Positions 49,309 through 58,799 are shown, counted from the first letter of the stretch. The stretch: 64,000 bases of DNA from Micromussa lordhowensis (GCA_964020085.1 OZ026599.1:28975533-29039532); one strand, 5' to 3'. Program-made: numbers and translations. Notes: generated from the letters alone by a model not told the origin.

Positions 49309-50756
49309 CATAACTTATTACATGTGGGAAATACTGACCACATACAGAGAAAATACAAGCTGATCAACCAAGGTACTGATACAATTAACCATCACATTGA
49401 TCATTGCTAATATTATTGATTTAATGTAATCTGCACATAGCATTACTTAAGATGTCCAACATACCTGTTACAACAGTAACATGAGCATTAGCTACAACTC
49501 TACCAAGCTGATTCTGTGCTATACAGCCATATCGCCCTGCATCAGACCATTTTATCCCCAAAATATATAGATATTTAAAGAGAGCACCCACGATAAACCT
49601 TCCACCAGTTTGAATCACAGTCTCACCGATGTCAGTATATTTCACCCATTTCAATGTTGGTGCTGGTACTCCATATGCTTGACAGTTTAATCGGACAGTT
49701 GCATGTAATACAGCTGTTGAATTTGAGGGTGTTTCAATGAAGTAGGGTGCCGTGCTCTCTAAAAATAAAACAAATTCAGAGATTTTTAGTTAGATAATTA
49801 GCTGTTCAACGGCATAACACTGTGTTGACCAGGGGTTTCATTATAAGGGCCAGACTGGGCAAATTGACCAACTGTGAAGACAATTTTGCCTGCCTGGTTT
49901 GACCATCTACAGGAAAGTTTTTCTTATAGAGAATTTCAGTTAAAAAGTTTTGCCCGGCTGTGAAAACCAGTTGCCCTTTTGCTGAAAAAAAACTAATGAA
50001 ACCCCTGGTGTTGATACTAGTTTGGCCTATTACATGGTTCTAGATTGTGAGCTAACGAGGAAATGAGAGAGAAAAGTGACCAAACCAAAACAAAAACCCA
50101 AAGACCCAGGAGGAGGGTGTGACTCACACCTCTTCCTGACAGTAGTCTGAGAAATTAACTTTAAACTATTATTGACTACATGTACATCAGCAAAATGAAA
50201 GTCCCTGTGATCCACACCACAAGCTATTAAATGAAATTGCCTTCAGTAGTTGTACAGCTACATGTAAGGTGTCAAGCCTGAATTTAACTTTACATACAGG
50301 GGTCTGACTATGAGATATCAGTAAAGGATAGCCAAACTATTACAACCTGAACAACAAGAGACTGATGCTTCAATAATTTCTGAGCATTACTTTGGGAATG
50401 AATAATTTGAACTAATGATTGACCTAGTGCATAAATTACATGTGGTCATTCCAGTTATTAGCACACACGAAAATGAAAAAAAAACAAAACAAAATTAGTT
50501 AGACATCTCAGATAGTGCAGAATGCAATTGACAGCTCCCAGAACCCCTGCCCAGTTCACTCCACTCGATCCCTTTCAGAATATGAACAGAGAGAAACCTT
50601 TATAACCTTAGCAGTCTGCTTGTTTCAAGTCTTGAGTAATGTGATAAATGCAATTCAGCCATATAAAACCGTTCTTAGATACTTACGAGCTTGAATACTC
50701 AGAAACGATGTCGAGGATAAACAAACAGCACAGATAATCCACCAGAAGGAATCCAT
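35971..50756 (-). CDS. Receptor tyrosine kinase with five Ig-like domains and one FN3 domain
   Basis: Exons in transcript order: 50756-50687 (signal peptide, [18 protein letters not shown]), 49758-49465 (Ig1), 48175-47903 (Ig2), 47201-46908 (Ig3), 46352-46056 (Ig4), 45735-45439 (Ig5), 44736-44455 (FN3), 43803-43613 (transmembrane), 42780-42498, 41480-41370, 40785-40604, 40299-40177, 39823-39753, 39420-39380, 38888-38792, 38064-37965 (kinase), and tentatively 36162-35971 (C-terminal tail). These join in frame to about 1,065 residues. Extracellular modules are single phase-1 exons. Kinase motifs are complete: [44 protein letters not shown]. It should be a plasma-membrane receptor that phosphorylates tyrosines on ligand binding. 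Kinase sequence is of the RET/FGFR/VEGFR-like group; I cannot assign a vertebrate orthologue or a ligand. Confidence 0.9.
36230..37155. mobile_element. Terminal-inverted-repeat element in the last kinase intron
   Basis: The left CCAATCTCGTTTCCAGAGCC, CACGTGCCTTTTGGTCAGCA and CCAAGACACGGAGCTCTGG reappear inverted at 37080-37150. No transposase was recognised; open frames inside are unlike known proteins. Confidence 0.75.
37540..37817 (-). mobile_element. tRNA-derived SINE
   Basis: The minus strand starts with a tRNA-like head: GGGGATGGCGCAGTGATGAG (A box) and GGGTTCGATTTC (B box). The body has GTTGGTTCTCGCCTCGCTCC, TTTTTCTCCGGGTTCTCTGG and CACAAAAACCAACATC, and the AT-rich tail carries TTTATTTATTTATAGCCC. 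SINEs of this build occur across anthozoans. It lies in the last kinase intron. Confidence 0.8.
37965..42780 (-). CDS. Tyrosine kinase domain (eight exons)
   Basis: The first of these exons carries a Tyr-rich juxtamembrane stretch ([22 protein letters not shown]) and the glycine loop with the ATP-anchoring Lys in AVKML. The second holds the helix-C glutamate (DELELMK) and HPNIVGLVG. The third has [16 protein letters not shown] and a short insert. The fourth contains [25 protein letters not shown] with two activation-loop tyrosines, and the fifth [10 protein letters not shown]. The last ends [16 protein letters not shown]. All catalytic residues are present, so this is predicted to be active. 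Confidence 0.93.
38510..38760 (+). mobile_element. Dispersed repeat fragment (SINE/LINE 3'-end-like)
   Basis: GGGCAAGACACTTTACTCTC, AACCCAGGTGTATAAATGAG and GGGGGGAGTAGAAATACTC blocks belong to a repeat that also occurs, broken, at 3030-3260. It lies in a kinase-gene intron. Confidence 0.6.
42214..42272. repeat. Perfect palindrome with extended arms
   Basis: Bases 42225-42262 form a 38-bp perfect palindrome centred on GCTAGC (arms GATTATTCACTAATCT), flanked by further near-complementary GCAACCTACC / GCAGGTTGC. It lies between two kinase exons. Confidence 0.85.
43172..43584 (-). mobile_element. MITE family C, copy 2
   Basis: TTAAGGCAGGGGTACACGTG and CATGTTTACCCCCGCCTTG ends; the internal TACCAAACAGTCCCCTACCA and GGGGGTCGACTGTCTGGTAG correspond, inverted, to the copy at 24752-25169. 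Confidence 0.7.
43613..43803 (-). CDS. Receptor kinase transmembrane exon
   Basis: Encodes an acidic stalk (RVDEDSS), a Gly/Val/Ile-rich helix ([20 protein letters not shown]), then a strongly basic stop-transfer run ([10 protein letters not shown]), so the N terminus is extracellular. It enters in phase 1 and leaves in phase 0. Confidence 0.92.
44455..44736 (-). CDS. Receptor kinase FN3 exon
   Basis: Encodes [20 protein letters not shown], then SWVSGYHGG and [17 protein letters not shown], the conserved Trp and Tyr/Phe-x-x-V-x-A-x-N pattern of fibronectin type III. Phase 1 at both ends, immediately before the transmembrane exon. Confidence 0.9.
45439..49758 (-). CDS. Receptor kinase ectodomain: five Ig-like exons
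   Basis: Five exons of 273-297 nt, each one Ig-like module with phase-1 borders. Ig1 shows RLNCQ...KWVKY...[10 protein letters not shown], Ig2 YTLPCK...YFWSHDG...GWYTCTAAN, Ig3 ITLSCG...KWVQND...GKYNCIVKN, Ig4 VELTCV...TWHKDG...GQFACLGN, Ig5 TLQFFV...TWHKDG...GLYTCTAQN. Ig5 lacks the first conserved cysteine (Phe in its place), so its usual disulfide cannot form. The gaps between these exons are introns, one with a TTA microsatellite and several MITEs. Confidence 0.88.
48651..48997. mobile_element. Short-inverted-end element in a kinase intron
   Basis: CTTAAGGTGGCTCGAAACAG at the left and GTTCAGAGCCACCTTCAA at the right are inverted over about 14 bp; another AAGGTGGCTC lies at 48393. No coding content. 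Confidence 0.5.
49259..49309. repeat. TTA trinucleotide microsatellite
   Basis: About 16 uninterrupted TTA units in an intron of the kinase gene. Confidence 0.95.
49829..50008 (+). mobile_element. MITE family B, short copy
   Basis: CCAGGGGTTTCATTAT and GAAACCCCTGG ends; shares GGGCAAATTGACCAACTGTG and TGTGAAAACCAGTTGCCC blocks with 5577-6069. Confidence 0.75.
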
Positions 50757-51804
50757 TTCAGTTCATAACACGATCGATTCGATTCGCCAACTGAAGAGGG
50801 TCAAGCGCTTTGCTGTTCAAAATGTCTGCAAAATTATTCGTTAGAGAGAAACGATTAGTGTTGAAAAAATGTATTGTACCTTAGCCTACGTTTTCGTGAG
50901 CTCTGGCATATATATATATGCGATTGCAAATCAAATCAAGTACTCTGAGTACGTGACCACGGAACGATCGCTACCATATAATTGTACGAGAAACACTTCA
51001 TTTGTTTCTTTGCAATACTCACCGTGTTGAGGTAAAGGAATCCACTAAGTTAATCTAAATTTAGGACAGTCTGCTACCCAGCTCAGAGCTGACATTTTGA
51101 CTGCTCCAGGAAAGTTATCATGACAATTTCTTTGACGTCACGTCTGTGGGAGGACGGGCGTGACAAGGTGACAGAGGAACCTATAACTTCCGTTGATGTC
51201 AACTTCCGGTTAATAGGTCAACAAAAGGTCCATTTCGTTCCAACCTGTGCTAGGATGCTTAACTAATTTGATATAGTTAATGAGGTGCTCTGCCCTTTTG
51301 TTTACCTACACTATATGATACAAGACAAGAAACATTTCTTTTTTTGCCTGATAAGACACGTACCGTAGATGTTCTGCTTTGGTTACGATGCAATGAGCAA
51401 CAGGTCATCTATCATTTAAAATCTCCTAGCCATATATGTATAAGACCCTTAATACATTTTAGTGTATGCCTGCCCCCGAACCGTCCAATGATCAGCTATC
51501 GACTTGGTAATCAAACCATGCCCGCAAGAATACTGAATAACTTTGCTGTTGAAGTTGTTATTGTTCTCAGTGTTGTTGTAATGAGCGCGTTAATTTTAAT
51601 AGTCGATGTTGTCGCTACTCTGTCGAACACTGTAGAAAATGTGCTTAAGCGATTCGAGAGAGCAATACAATTTGAATGAAGGTTAATTATTGAATTACTA
51701 CGTTGTGTCTGTAGCCTCGTTTTGGATTTCCGGAAACAACACTGGTAAGGGACAAAAACAGAGTATTATTATTCTTTGTTTCAGATAAAATAATACCCAT
51801 AGGA

Positions 51805-51962
51805 AATAGACCAATTTCGATATATTAAAATTCAGCCTAAAACATAGACCTCAGTACGAGGCTCTGGGGAATAACTACAGAGTTTGTGGGGTTTATTCCC
51901 CACAGCCTCGTGCTGAGGTCTATTGTGTTAGGCGGAATTTTAATACATCGAAATTGGTCTAT
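51805..51962. mobile_element. Palindromic MITE, about 158 bp
   Basis: Left AATAGACCAATTTCGATATA and right TACATCGAAATTGGTCTATT are inverted; the inner arms CATAGACCTCAGTACGAGGC and GCCTCGTGCTGAGGTCTATT also pair. Confidence 0.85.
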
Positions 51963-52328
51963 TCTGTTTTGACACATATGTCATCCAGACGAGCTAAGAT
52001 GTAACGTCCTAATACCATGCACCTTATGTCAGCTTTTTCCTTCTGGTCAACCAAAGATTGACTGTTAAATTAGAGTTACAATGGTGCGGTCATTTCTCCG
52101 TGAACTCCTTAATTCCGAAGGCGGGGGGTAATCGGTTATGCTCACACCTATTTCTCCGTTTACTTTTATCTCTGATACCTGCAGTGGACTTAAATATCAT
52201 AGGAACCTCCCATAAATTGGCAAATCGTAACGTTTGAAATGCACCAAAAATAGCGTTAGTTTTCCCAACATCAGTCTACCGGCATAAATGTTAAAGGTTA
52301 CGTTGACAGGCTTGACAACTCACCACCA

Positions 52329-52556
52329 GACCGGGGTTGTACGAGAGTCGGGTTGATAACGTTAATCCAAGATTACACATTAAAGAAAGTAATGATTTTT
52401 ATTGTATAAAACTGACGTTTTTCACCGCCGGCTTACGTTTATTCTTCAAACTCAAAACTGAAGAAGATTGAATATAAACAGAAAACCTCACCGAAAAGTT
52501 AAAAATTCTTACTAATCCTGGTTTAGCGAAATCGGGCCTTGAACAACCCAGCCCTG
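52329..52556 (-). mobile_element. MITE family A, copy 4
   Basis: GACCGGGGTTGTACGAGAGT and GGGCCTTGAACAACCCAGCCC ends with internal CTAATCCTGGTTTAGCG; orientation as in the copy at 21112. Confidence 0.75.
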
Positions 52557-53048
52557 GAGGAAATTCATCGGAGGTTGATACTAACTTGGCGTCGCGGTAA
52601 AATTCACATAATTTTTTTTCTCTTCAAATTAAAGATTTTCAGGAACGAGTGTGCTTTGATTTGTAGTTGGTGGTGAGAAGAGCATTGTATTGTCTGGTTA
52701 AGAACTGACGTAGATTCACCCATAATTGATATAAGACTGTCAGCGTCTGTCTACTTCAAAGTTAGATAACCCCGTGATAGTCTCTTGACCCCACCCATTC
52801 GCACCATGATGCATTCCTCCCCCATTTCCGTAGGAGAAATGCAGTCTCGGTATCAGCCATAGTTACAGAACAGTGCTTACTAAAATACATATTGTTACGC
52901 CTTGATGAAACTGATATATATTTTGCAGACAATGATTTTATATTTGACGCCCTTGCGTCATTAATATAGCGCATGACCCCTCTGAACCCCTCGTGGGAAG
53001 TTGGAATTACACACCCTAAAAATGGTAGGCTTAAAAAATACGAAGGAA

Positions 53049-53412
53049 AAGCTTAAGCAACGACGACAACGACGCCGAGGACGAAAGTCGCGATTGTGGC
53101 GATTGTCTAGATCTGTTCGGTACAACAATGGCTCTAAAAACATGCTTAAGCTAAATATGCAACGACGGCGTTCAATTCCAAATGGAAATACGAAAAATTA
53201 GCCGTCGTCGTTCACGTTCCGTAGACGACGGAGAACTTGGTCATTTTGCGTTGCGCGCTGTTTTGCAGAGGACGGCAAAGATCGGGTGAATGTACAAAGA
53301 TTTATAAAGCACGTGCACAGATATTGTTTTGGTCAGTAAACCTTTTGTTTGGTCACCTCTGATTTGGTGACGTTTTCGTTGCCGTTGTCGTCGTGGTTTG
53401 CTTAGGCTCTCT
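53049..53412 (+). mobile_element. MITE family D, copy 1 (CTTAAGCAACGACG ends)
   Basis: Ends AGCTTAAGCAACGACGACAA and TTGTCGTCGTGGTTTGCTTA. Internal TTCAATTCCAAATGGAAATA and GCACGTGCACAGATATTGTT blocks are shared in inverted orientation with 53922-54284. Confidence 0.85.
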
Positions 53413-53921
53413 TTTAAAGATCATCTACCTTGCTTGAAGATTTGTGTTCCCTTGTTTCCAATGAGGTTACTAGACCGCTTTATTGAAACTTAGGTGATTT
53501 TAACTTCAGTGCTTTGTCCTCTATTCAAATATCGAGGCACTATCGGCTGATAGTTGCCTCGCGGAAATTTGATGTTCCTAAAATAAATATTTGCCCGAGG
53601 AGCGAAGCTTCGAGGTCATGCCAAAGGGCAGGGCAACTATCAGATCGATAGTTCCGAGACATAAACACTCTATTGTCTTTATTGTTCACCAATGAATGTC
53701 CTTCCGTGCGCCAATTAAATTTTCAAGTTTTTTAAATGTTCGAAAGCCGTGAAAGCCAAATGTAAAATTTAAAATAGAAAACAGTCCAAAACCCACTTAA
53801 CACAATTTCACTTGTTTATTTTCTATAAGCCCGCATGTTTACAGAAAAATTTTCACGGAGGAGCACTACCAGCCGGGTATTTTCTTCGGACGGGCATTGT
53901 GGGCTGATAGTGACTAGGGAC

Positions 53922-54284
53922 CTAAGCAAACCACGACGGCAACGGCAACGAGAACGCCACAAAACAAAAGGTTTAATGAGCAGAACAATAGCTGTGCACG
54001 TGCGTTATAATCTTGGTACATTTCTTAGCCGTCCTTTGTAAAACGACAACGTGAATTGACCAAGTTCTGCATATTTTGGAGAACGTGAGCGACGGCGGCT
54101 TATTTTTCGTATTTTCTTTTGGAATTGTACGCTGGCATTGTATATTAAGCTTGAGCAAGTTCTGAGACCGATAGACCTACTGAACAGATCTAGGCATGTG
54201 CGAAATTCGACGGTAACATATAAATTCATTTTTTTCTAGGCGTCGTCCTTGGCGTGGCCGTCGTCGTTGCTTAAGGTCCCTTGT
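53922..54284 (-). mobile_element. MITE family D, copy 2
   Basis: Ends GGGACCTAAGCAAACCACGA and CGTCGTTGCTTAAGGTCCC. It is an inverted relative of 53049-53412 along its whole length, leaving the two copies head to head 509 bp apart. Confidence 0.85.
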
Positions 54285-54389
54285 CTCTCTGGGGATGAAG
54301 ACTATCACGTCATGTGATCAATTTAGATCAATAAGAGAATAAGAATCGGAGAAAATTTAGTGGTGAACTAATCATCGTCTCTTTCCTCA

Positions 54390-54569
54390 ATAGAGCGTTT
54401 TCACTCACGTGGCCAGCTCACATGCAAATTTATTGGAACAAAAGGAAGTATTTACATAAGAAAAGAGTTGAACTCCCACGGGACTGGTTTGGTACACCAA
54501 CATGGCCGCCGTTTCATTGTTTTGGAACACCAATATGGCTGCCGTGACGTCATGTGCAAACGCTCTATA
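54390..54569. mobile_element. MITE with ATAGAGCG ends
   Basis: ATAGAGCGTTTTCACTCACG at the left and GACGTCATGTGCAAACGCTC plus TAT at the right are inverted ends; the centre has tandem ACACCAACATGGCCGCCGT / ACACCAATATGGCTGCCGT copies. Confidence 0.8.
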
Positions 54570-55114
54570 TATCCTTTCTCAAGGTTGGGCTCTGTGTCCA
54601 CTGAAGGAAATGAAGCAAGTCCACTGAAGCAAGCTAAGTTTATTTATATTCCTTCGTATGTTTTAGCTTTAAGAATAATAACCGTTTGCCCATACAAATC
54701 CTCATATTTCGACTGTTATGTAACCTGTGTACTGCTAGCTACTGCTGAATGTTCAGGAACGATTATTAGTCAGCTCTAGAGAACGAGTAGATTTTTCCGA
54801 TTATAACTCGCTACTAAATACCTTACTCTGCATTTGACTTATGATGAAGGGGAAACGTTATTGTTTTCTTCCGTCATACCTTTAGGTATACACTAGAGGT
54901 ATATCAAATGCAAAGTTCCCACCGAATTCCAACTTAAATGCAAATCAAGTTAAAAAACGAGGTTCTTTCTAACAACAAGCCCTTTCGAAAATACGCCTGC
55001 CAGAAAAGCTTTATGAACAAATATGTCAAACATTAATCTCAGATTTTTTATCACTGATTTTTCTTTCGGTAGCAAATGGAACAAAAAATACAGGAAAACT
55101 GTAATACTGTTGCT

Positions 55115-55120
55115 TTTATT
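55115..55120 (-). terminator. Poly(A) signal of the acidic-protein gene
   Basis: AATAAA on the minus strand (TTTATT on plus), 126 nt after the stop. Confidence 0.55.
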
Positions 55121-55245
55121 ACTTTTCAGCGAAAACTACATAACAATAAAGAATGCATCACCTTAAGGCTTAAAACAGTCAACGTGGTAATTTGTCGTAT
55201 CCTCAAAGATTGCTGTCATCATAAATTTTGCTGTGGTCGTCTTCA

Positions 55246-56061
55246 CTAATATAGAATCATCAAACTTGCATTCGTAACATCATCGACGTCCTCGTCATCA
55301 TCATCATCAGCCCAATTTTCGGCATAATAATCATCATAAATTACATCGTGATCATAATTATCACAGTTTTCATCGTCATAATTACCATACTTGTCATCAC
55401 TATCATCATCATCTTCGTCATCATCATCAGCCCAGTTTTCGGCGTAATAATCATCATAAATTTCATCGTCATAATTATCATAATTGTCATCACTTTCATC
55501 ATCATCGTCATCGTCATCGTCATCAAAATCTTGATCATCAACAGCGAAGTCAGGTTTGTTATATTTAAAGTTATACTCTCTTAAATTAGCTCCGGAATTT
55601 ATGATAATTTTGTTATGTTTCTCTAAGTAAAGGAGTTCTGAAATTAATTCAGAGTAGAAGCTTTTGAGTGGAGCCTCGTTTTCGTCAAAGAGATGCTTGA
55701 AAGCAAGTGGAGCCTCGTTTTCGTCCAAGAGACGCTTGGATGTAAACGGAGCCTCGTTTCCGTCTAAGAGACGGGCTATTAGAGCGGGAAAGAAACGCTT
55801 AAATGTGACTAGAGCCTTGTTTTCATCAGAGAAATGATTGAATGTGGGGGAAGCCTCGTTTTCAGCAGAAAGATGCTTGAAAGTGAACAGAACTTTTCTT
55901 TCATTAGGAAAATGCTTGAGAGCAAGAGGAGCCTCGTTTTTAGCAGATTGATCATTATCGCGACTCCATTGTTCTGTTTTCCTCTGAAATAATGCACCAT
56001 TCTTTCCGAGAGGTATTCCTCGTCCACTAGCCAACGCCAACAGGAGAATCAAGAACTTCAT
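55246..56061 (-). CDS. Secreted repetitive Asp-rich acidic protein
   Basis: A single-exon frame of 271 residues starting at an ATG 56061-56059, preceded by a TATA box, with AATAAA 126 nt downstream. Residues 1-15 form a signal peptide (MKFLILLLALASGRG). Residues 42-130 hold about seven copies of a 13-residue repeat, consensus NEAPxxFKHxxDE, one broken by an 8-residue insertion. Residues 175-262 are extremely acidic, with runs of Asp, Tyr and Asn, and a 40-residue duplication seen as IYDDYYAENWADDDD at 201-215 and 241-255. There is one Cys and no transmembrane helix. Such Asp-rich secreted proteins can bind calcium; in corals they include skeletal matrix proteins, but I recognise no named family and the role is inference. 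A decayed duplicate lies at 62190-62440. Confidence 0.75.
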   Translation of the reverse strand: MKFLILLLALASGRGIPLGKNGALFQRKTEQWSRDNDQSAKNEAPLALKHFPNERKVLFTFKHLSAENEASPTFNHFSDENKALVTFKRFFPALIARLLDGNEAPFTSKRLLDENEAPLAFKHLFDENEAPLKSFYSELISELLYLEKHNKIIINSGANLREYNFKYNKPDFAVDDQDFDDDDDDDDDESDDNYDNYDDEIYDDYYAENWADDDDEDDDDSDDKYGNYDDENCDNYDHDVIYDDYYAENWADDDDDEDVDDVTNASLMILY

Positions 56062-56112
56062 ATTGCTCCTGTTGAGTTGAGAAAAGAGGATCAGTAATCA
56101 TCAATGATATTT

Positions 56113-56120
56113 TTTTATAA
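56113..56120 (-). promoter_or_regulatory. TATA box of the acidic-protein gene
   Basis: TTATAAAA on the minus strand, about 55 bp upstream of the ATG. The preceding CATTCGCCCG and the TTCTCAACTCAACAG leader are conserved in the duplicate at 62130, supporting promoter function. Confidence 0.65.
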
Positions 56121-56360
56121 CGGGCGAATGTAAAAAGATGTTCTATAGCTAGGAGGCCATTAAAATGGAGAAAATTTGTCCCTGGTGAGAGCAGTGATAG
56201 GTTTAGTTATACATCAGTCTTAATAGGGTGTGCGGAGAAGCTCTATATATCGAGCATAACCCAAGACATGTCGCTGATGGGAAAAGCCAATCACCCAAAA
56301 GACTACTAATATATCTAAACTGTCACGCTCCACAAATGCCAAACTTCAGAGTGTGTGACT
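56121..56360 (-). repeat. Duplicated upstream region of the acidic-protein gene
   Basis: Blocks such as ATTAAAATGGAGAAAAT, GCATAACCCAAGACATGTCG and CACGCTCCACAAATGCCAAA (56150-56345) recur inverted at 61820-62100, so promoter and gene were duplicated together. Confidence 0.75.
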
Positions 56361-57714
56361 TTCCACCCGCGGTTACCCAGGTCAAACCAGAACCAACTAT
56401 TTCGTGTAAACAGTTGGCTCTGTAGAGTAAGGGAAAGTAAAAAACGTTATCTCGCTTAGGGTGGATTGCTGTGAAGGGTAGGCAGGAACACCTTTTCACC
56501 ATACAAGTCGAGGTAGTGTCTTTATACTGAAGTGAAAGGCCGTATGCAAAAGAAGAGGGCTTGGCAATGTAATAGGACAAAAAGCGGTAACCAAACTACC
56601 TATGATAATGGTACTTCTCTTATTTTTCATGGTATGGGGCTCAGCTCGCGCACTCGGAGTGCAAGTGACGTACGCACGGACAGTCGCGTTTTTAGATTGA
56701 TTGGGAACCAAATTCTAAGGTATGGAGCTCCGCTATAAATCAGTTTGTTAAAGAGGAAAATATCAAACATTTTATCATGTCTCCAAGGTTTTAATTTAAT
56801 TTTAATGGGTCGCCCGCGTCTTGCAACTCGTTCGTCGCTCGTCGAATATCGCCAGGTAAGTTGTGTTTTTTTGAACAAAATACGTTGTTTGTCGTCAAAA
56901 TTCAACCCAGAGCTGTCAAGCTAAGTATTAAAAGAGGCCAGAGCAACTTGAGCGTGGTCGTTATTTTGGTTTGCTGCGAAGGAAAACGACTTTTATCGTG
57001 TCGTTTCGGAAGGACAGCATGATTTTGACTTCAGCTTTGGGTCAAAAAGTGTTTTCATGGAGTGAAATCGTCGCATTTTCTTTTTCTTGACCGCAGAACA
57101 TCACTATCTATACCCTAATTTTCTGCAAAGACGATTTATTTTCTAAAGATGTGCCAAGTCGACTGTTTTATGTGAAAGAACATTTAAATAAATCTTAGCA
57201 AAACGAAAACGAAACCATTTCAGTCCGAATTTCAGATATAAATTCGTGTTGTAGTTCGATGAAGTCCGTAGATTCATTAGTCAGTAAATTTTCTACATTC
57301 TGTCAAGAATTTCAATTTCGCTAAGAAATCCAGACTTCTACGTCGAAATATAGCACTGCACACTAGACGTAGTAAAAATCATCATGTCTTTGCCTAAAGA
57401 ACAGAGTTTGCTTGGTCAGAGAATTTAGTTGAAATTTGGCAAATAAATACTATTTTTAATATGATATATTTCTAATGGGACAAATTCGGAATGCGTGTTT
57501 GATTGAGAAACGAAATTTCATTCACTGAAAAAATGTGATATCTATGAATTACGAAAATCTGAAAGTACTGAATGTTTTGTAATTGAATTAATTTCCTTTA
57601 AACCTGGGGACAAATATAACGCTTACCAAGATAGATAACAGCTCGTTATTTCTTCTCCGCCGCTGTTTTCGCTGCTGTGTTCAGTAGTTATAGTTCAGAG
57701 GTCTGTGTGAAAAG

Positions 57715-58166
57715 CGAATGAGTTGGAGAGAACGTCTACACTCCTTTAAATACTTCAATCCGTTTATCGCCTAGCAACGTACAAACACAGATAAACAAGA
57801 AATAACCTGTTTATGCCCGTTTTGTTTTTGTTGTGATTTGCACGTCACTGTTGTAATTCCCGCCCAGCAACTAAAACCACAAACAGAATTGGTCACGGAA
57901 TTAAAGAGAGAGTACTTGATGAATTACCATTTCCTTACTTTCAATGTTATGTTAGAAGACGTGTGTAGTAAAATATAACGAGAATTGAAAACTTTATCAA
58001 GATCTTTCAAGGCTCGTAACTCCATGGCAACAGAAAGGGCTAACGGAAATCGGACGTGAATAAATGATAATTAACAATAAACATAAGACGTCTGTACGTT
58101 GCTAGGCGATAAACGGATTAAAATATTTAATTTAAAGGAGTGTAGAAGTTCTCCGAAAATCATTCG
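57715..58166. mobile_element. Element with ~75-bp inverted ends
   Basis: CGAATGAGTTGGAGAGAACG at the left, CCGTTTATCGCCTAGCAACG inside it, and the inverted CGTTGCTAGGCGATAAACGG and TTCTCCGAAAATCATTCG at the right. The ~300-bp centre has no coding content. Confidence 0.8.
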
Positions 58167-58170
58167 TTTT

Positions 58171-58202
58171 TGCTCATGGATGTTACGTAACATCCATGAG
58201 CA
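58171..58202. repeat. Perfect 32-bp palindrome
   Basis: The arms TGCTCATGGATGTTAC and GTAACATCCATGAGCA are exact reverse complements with no spacer, immediately after the inverted-repeat element ending 58166. Confidence 0.9.
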
Positions 58203-58436
58203 TAGGGGGCAGTTGGATGGCGCTCGATCACTCACTCACTCACTCACTCGATTCTGATTAATTTATTCATTAAACCGGATTAAATCGTTTCTCTCAACCC
58301 TCCCCTGCTTAGTATGGTTCTTGTCCTAGGCACTTCGTGGTGTAGGTTCAGCAAGTTTTAGCGGGGTACTAGAAAGACGAATTTTTTGTCCGACAACATG
58401 GAGTTCATACAAAATGGCGGCTAACGCGGCACGACG

Positions 58437-58799
58437 AGACAGAGCTGAAAAACGATTGCGCATGTCACTAATTCGCGCGGGAAAACCTGGAAACATATAA
58501 CTAAAATGGCGGAATTTTTGAAAACACCAGAAGCGCCGAGGGAATTTACCTCAGATAAGACTTAGGTAGACCAGATAAGCTTCAAACTTTCGCAAAAGAA
58601 CGACCAGTAAGAGTGCTAAAACATATCTCCTGAACACCACAGTTTCATACCTGAACACCAACTGAAATTTTACTACGAAGTCATGAGACTCGATGGTCTT
58701 TCATTCGGAATGTGTTGCTCAAAGTGGATATTTTCGCGCCAACTGCCCGCCAACTGAGTCGCTAGTGACGCATGCGCAATCGTTTTTCAGCTCTGTCGC
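58437..58799. mobile_element. MITE with GACAGAGCTGAAAAACG ends
   Basis: GACAGAGCTGAAAAACGATT and GCGCATGTCACTA at the left pair with TAGTGACGCATGCGC and AATCGTTTTTCAGCTCTGTC at the right. Confidence 0.8.

Larger units (their letters stand above)
50757..55114. other. Upstream flank of the kinase gene; no convincing gene
   Basis: The region just upstream of 50756 should hold the kinase promoter and 5' UTR, but I see no strong TATA box or splice evidence for an upstream exon. A short open frame from an ATG near 51488 to 51679 has one hydrophobic stretch (VVIVLSVVVMSALILIVDVV), but nothing else supports it. The rest is AT-rich sequence with the MITEs listed separately. Confidence 0.5.

Noticed and set aside
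49186..49410. Poly-Tyr protein
   Set aside because: Translation of the TTA microsatellite.
51344..51679. Small membrane protein
   Set aside because: One hydrophobic stretch only; weak start context and no similarity I can recognise.
55341..55584. Met- or Ile-rich open frames overlapping the acidic gene
   Set aside because: Out-of-frame readings of the GAT-repeat region of the acidic-protein gene.
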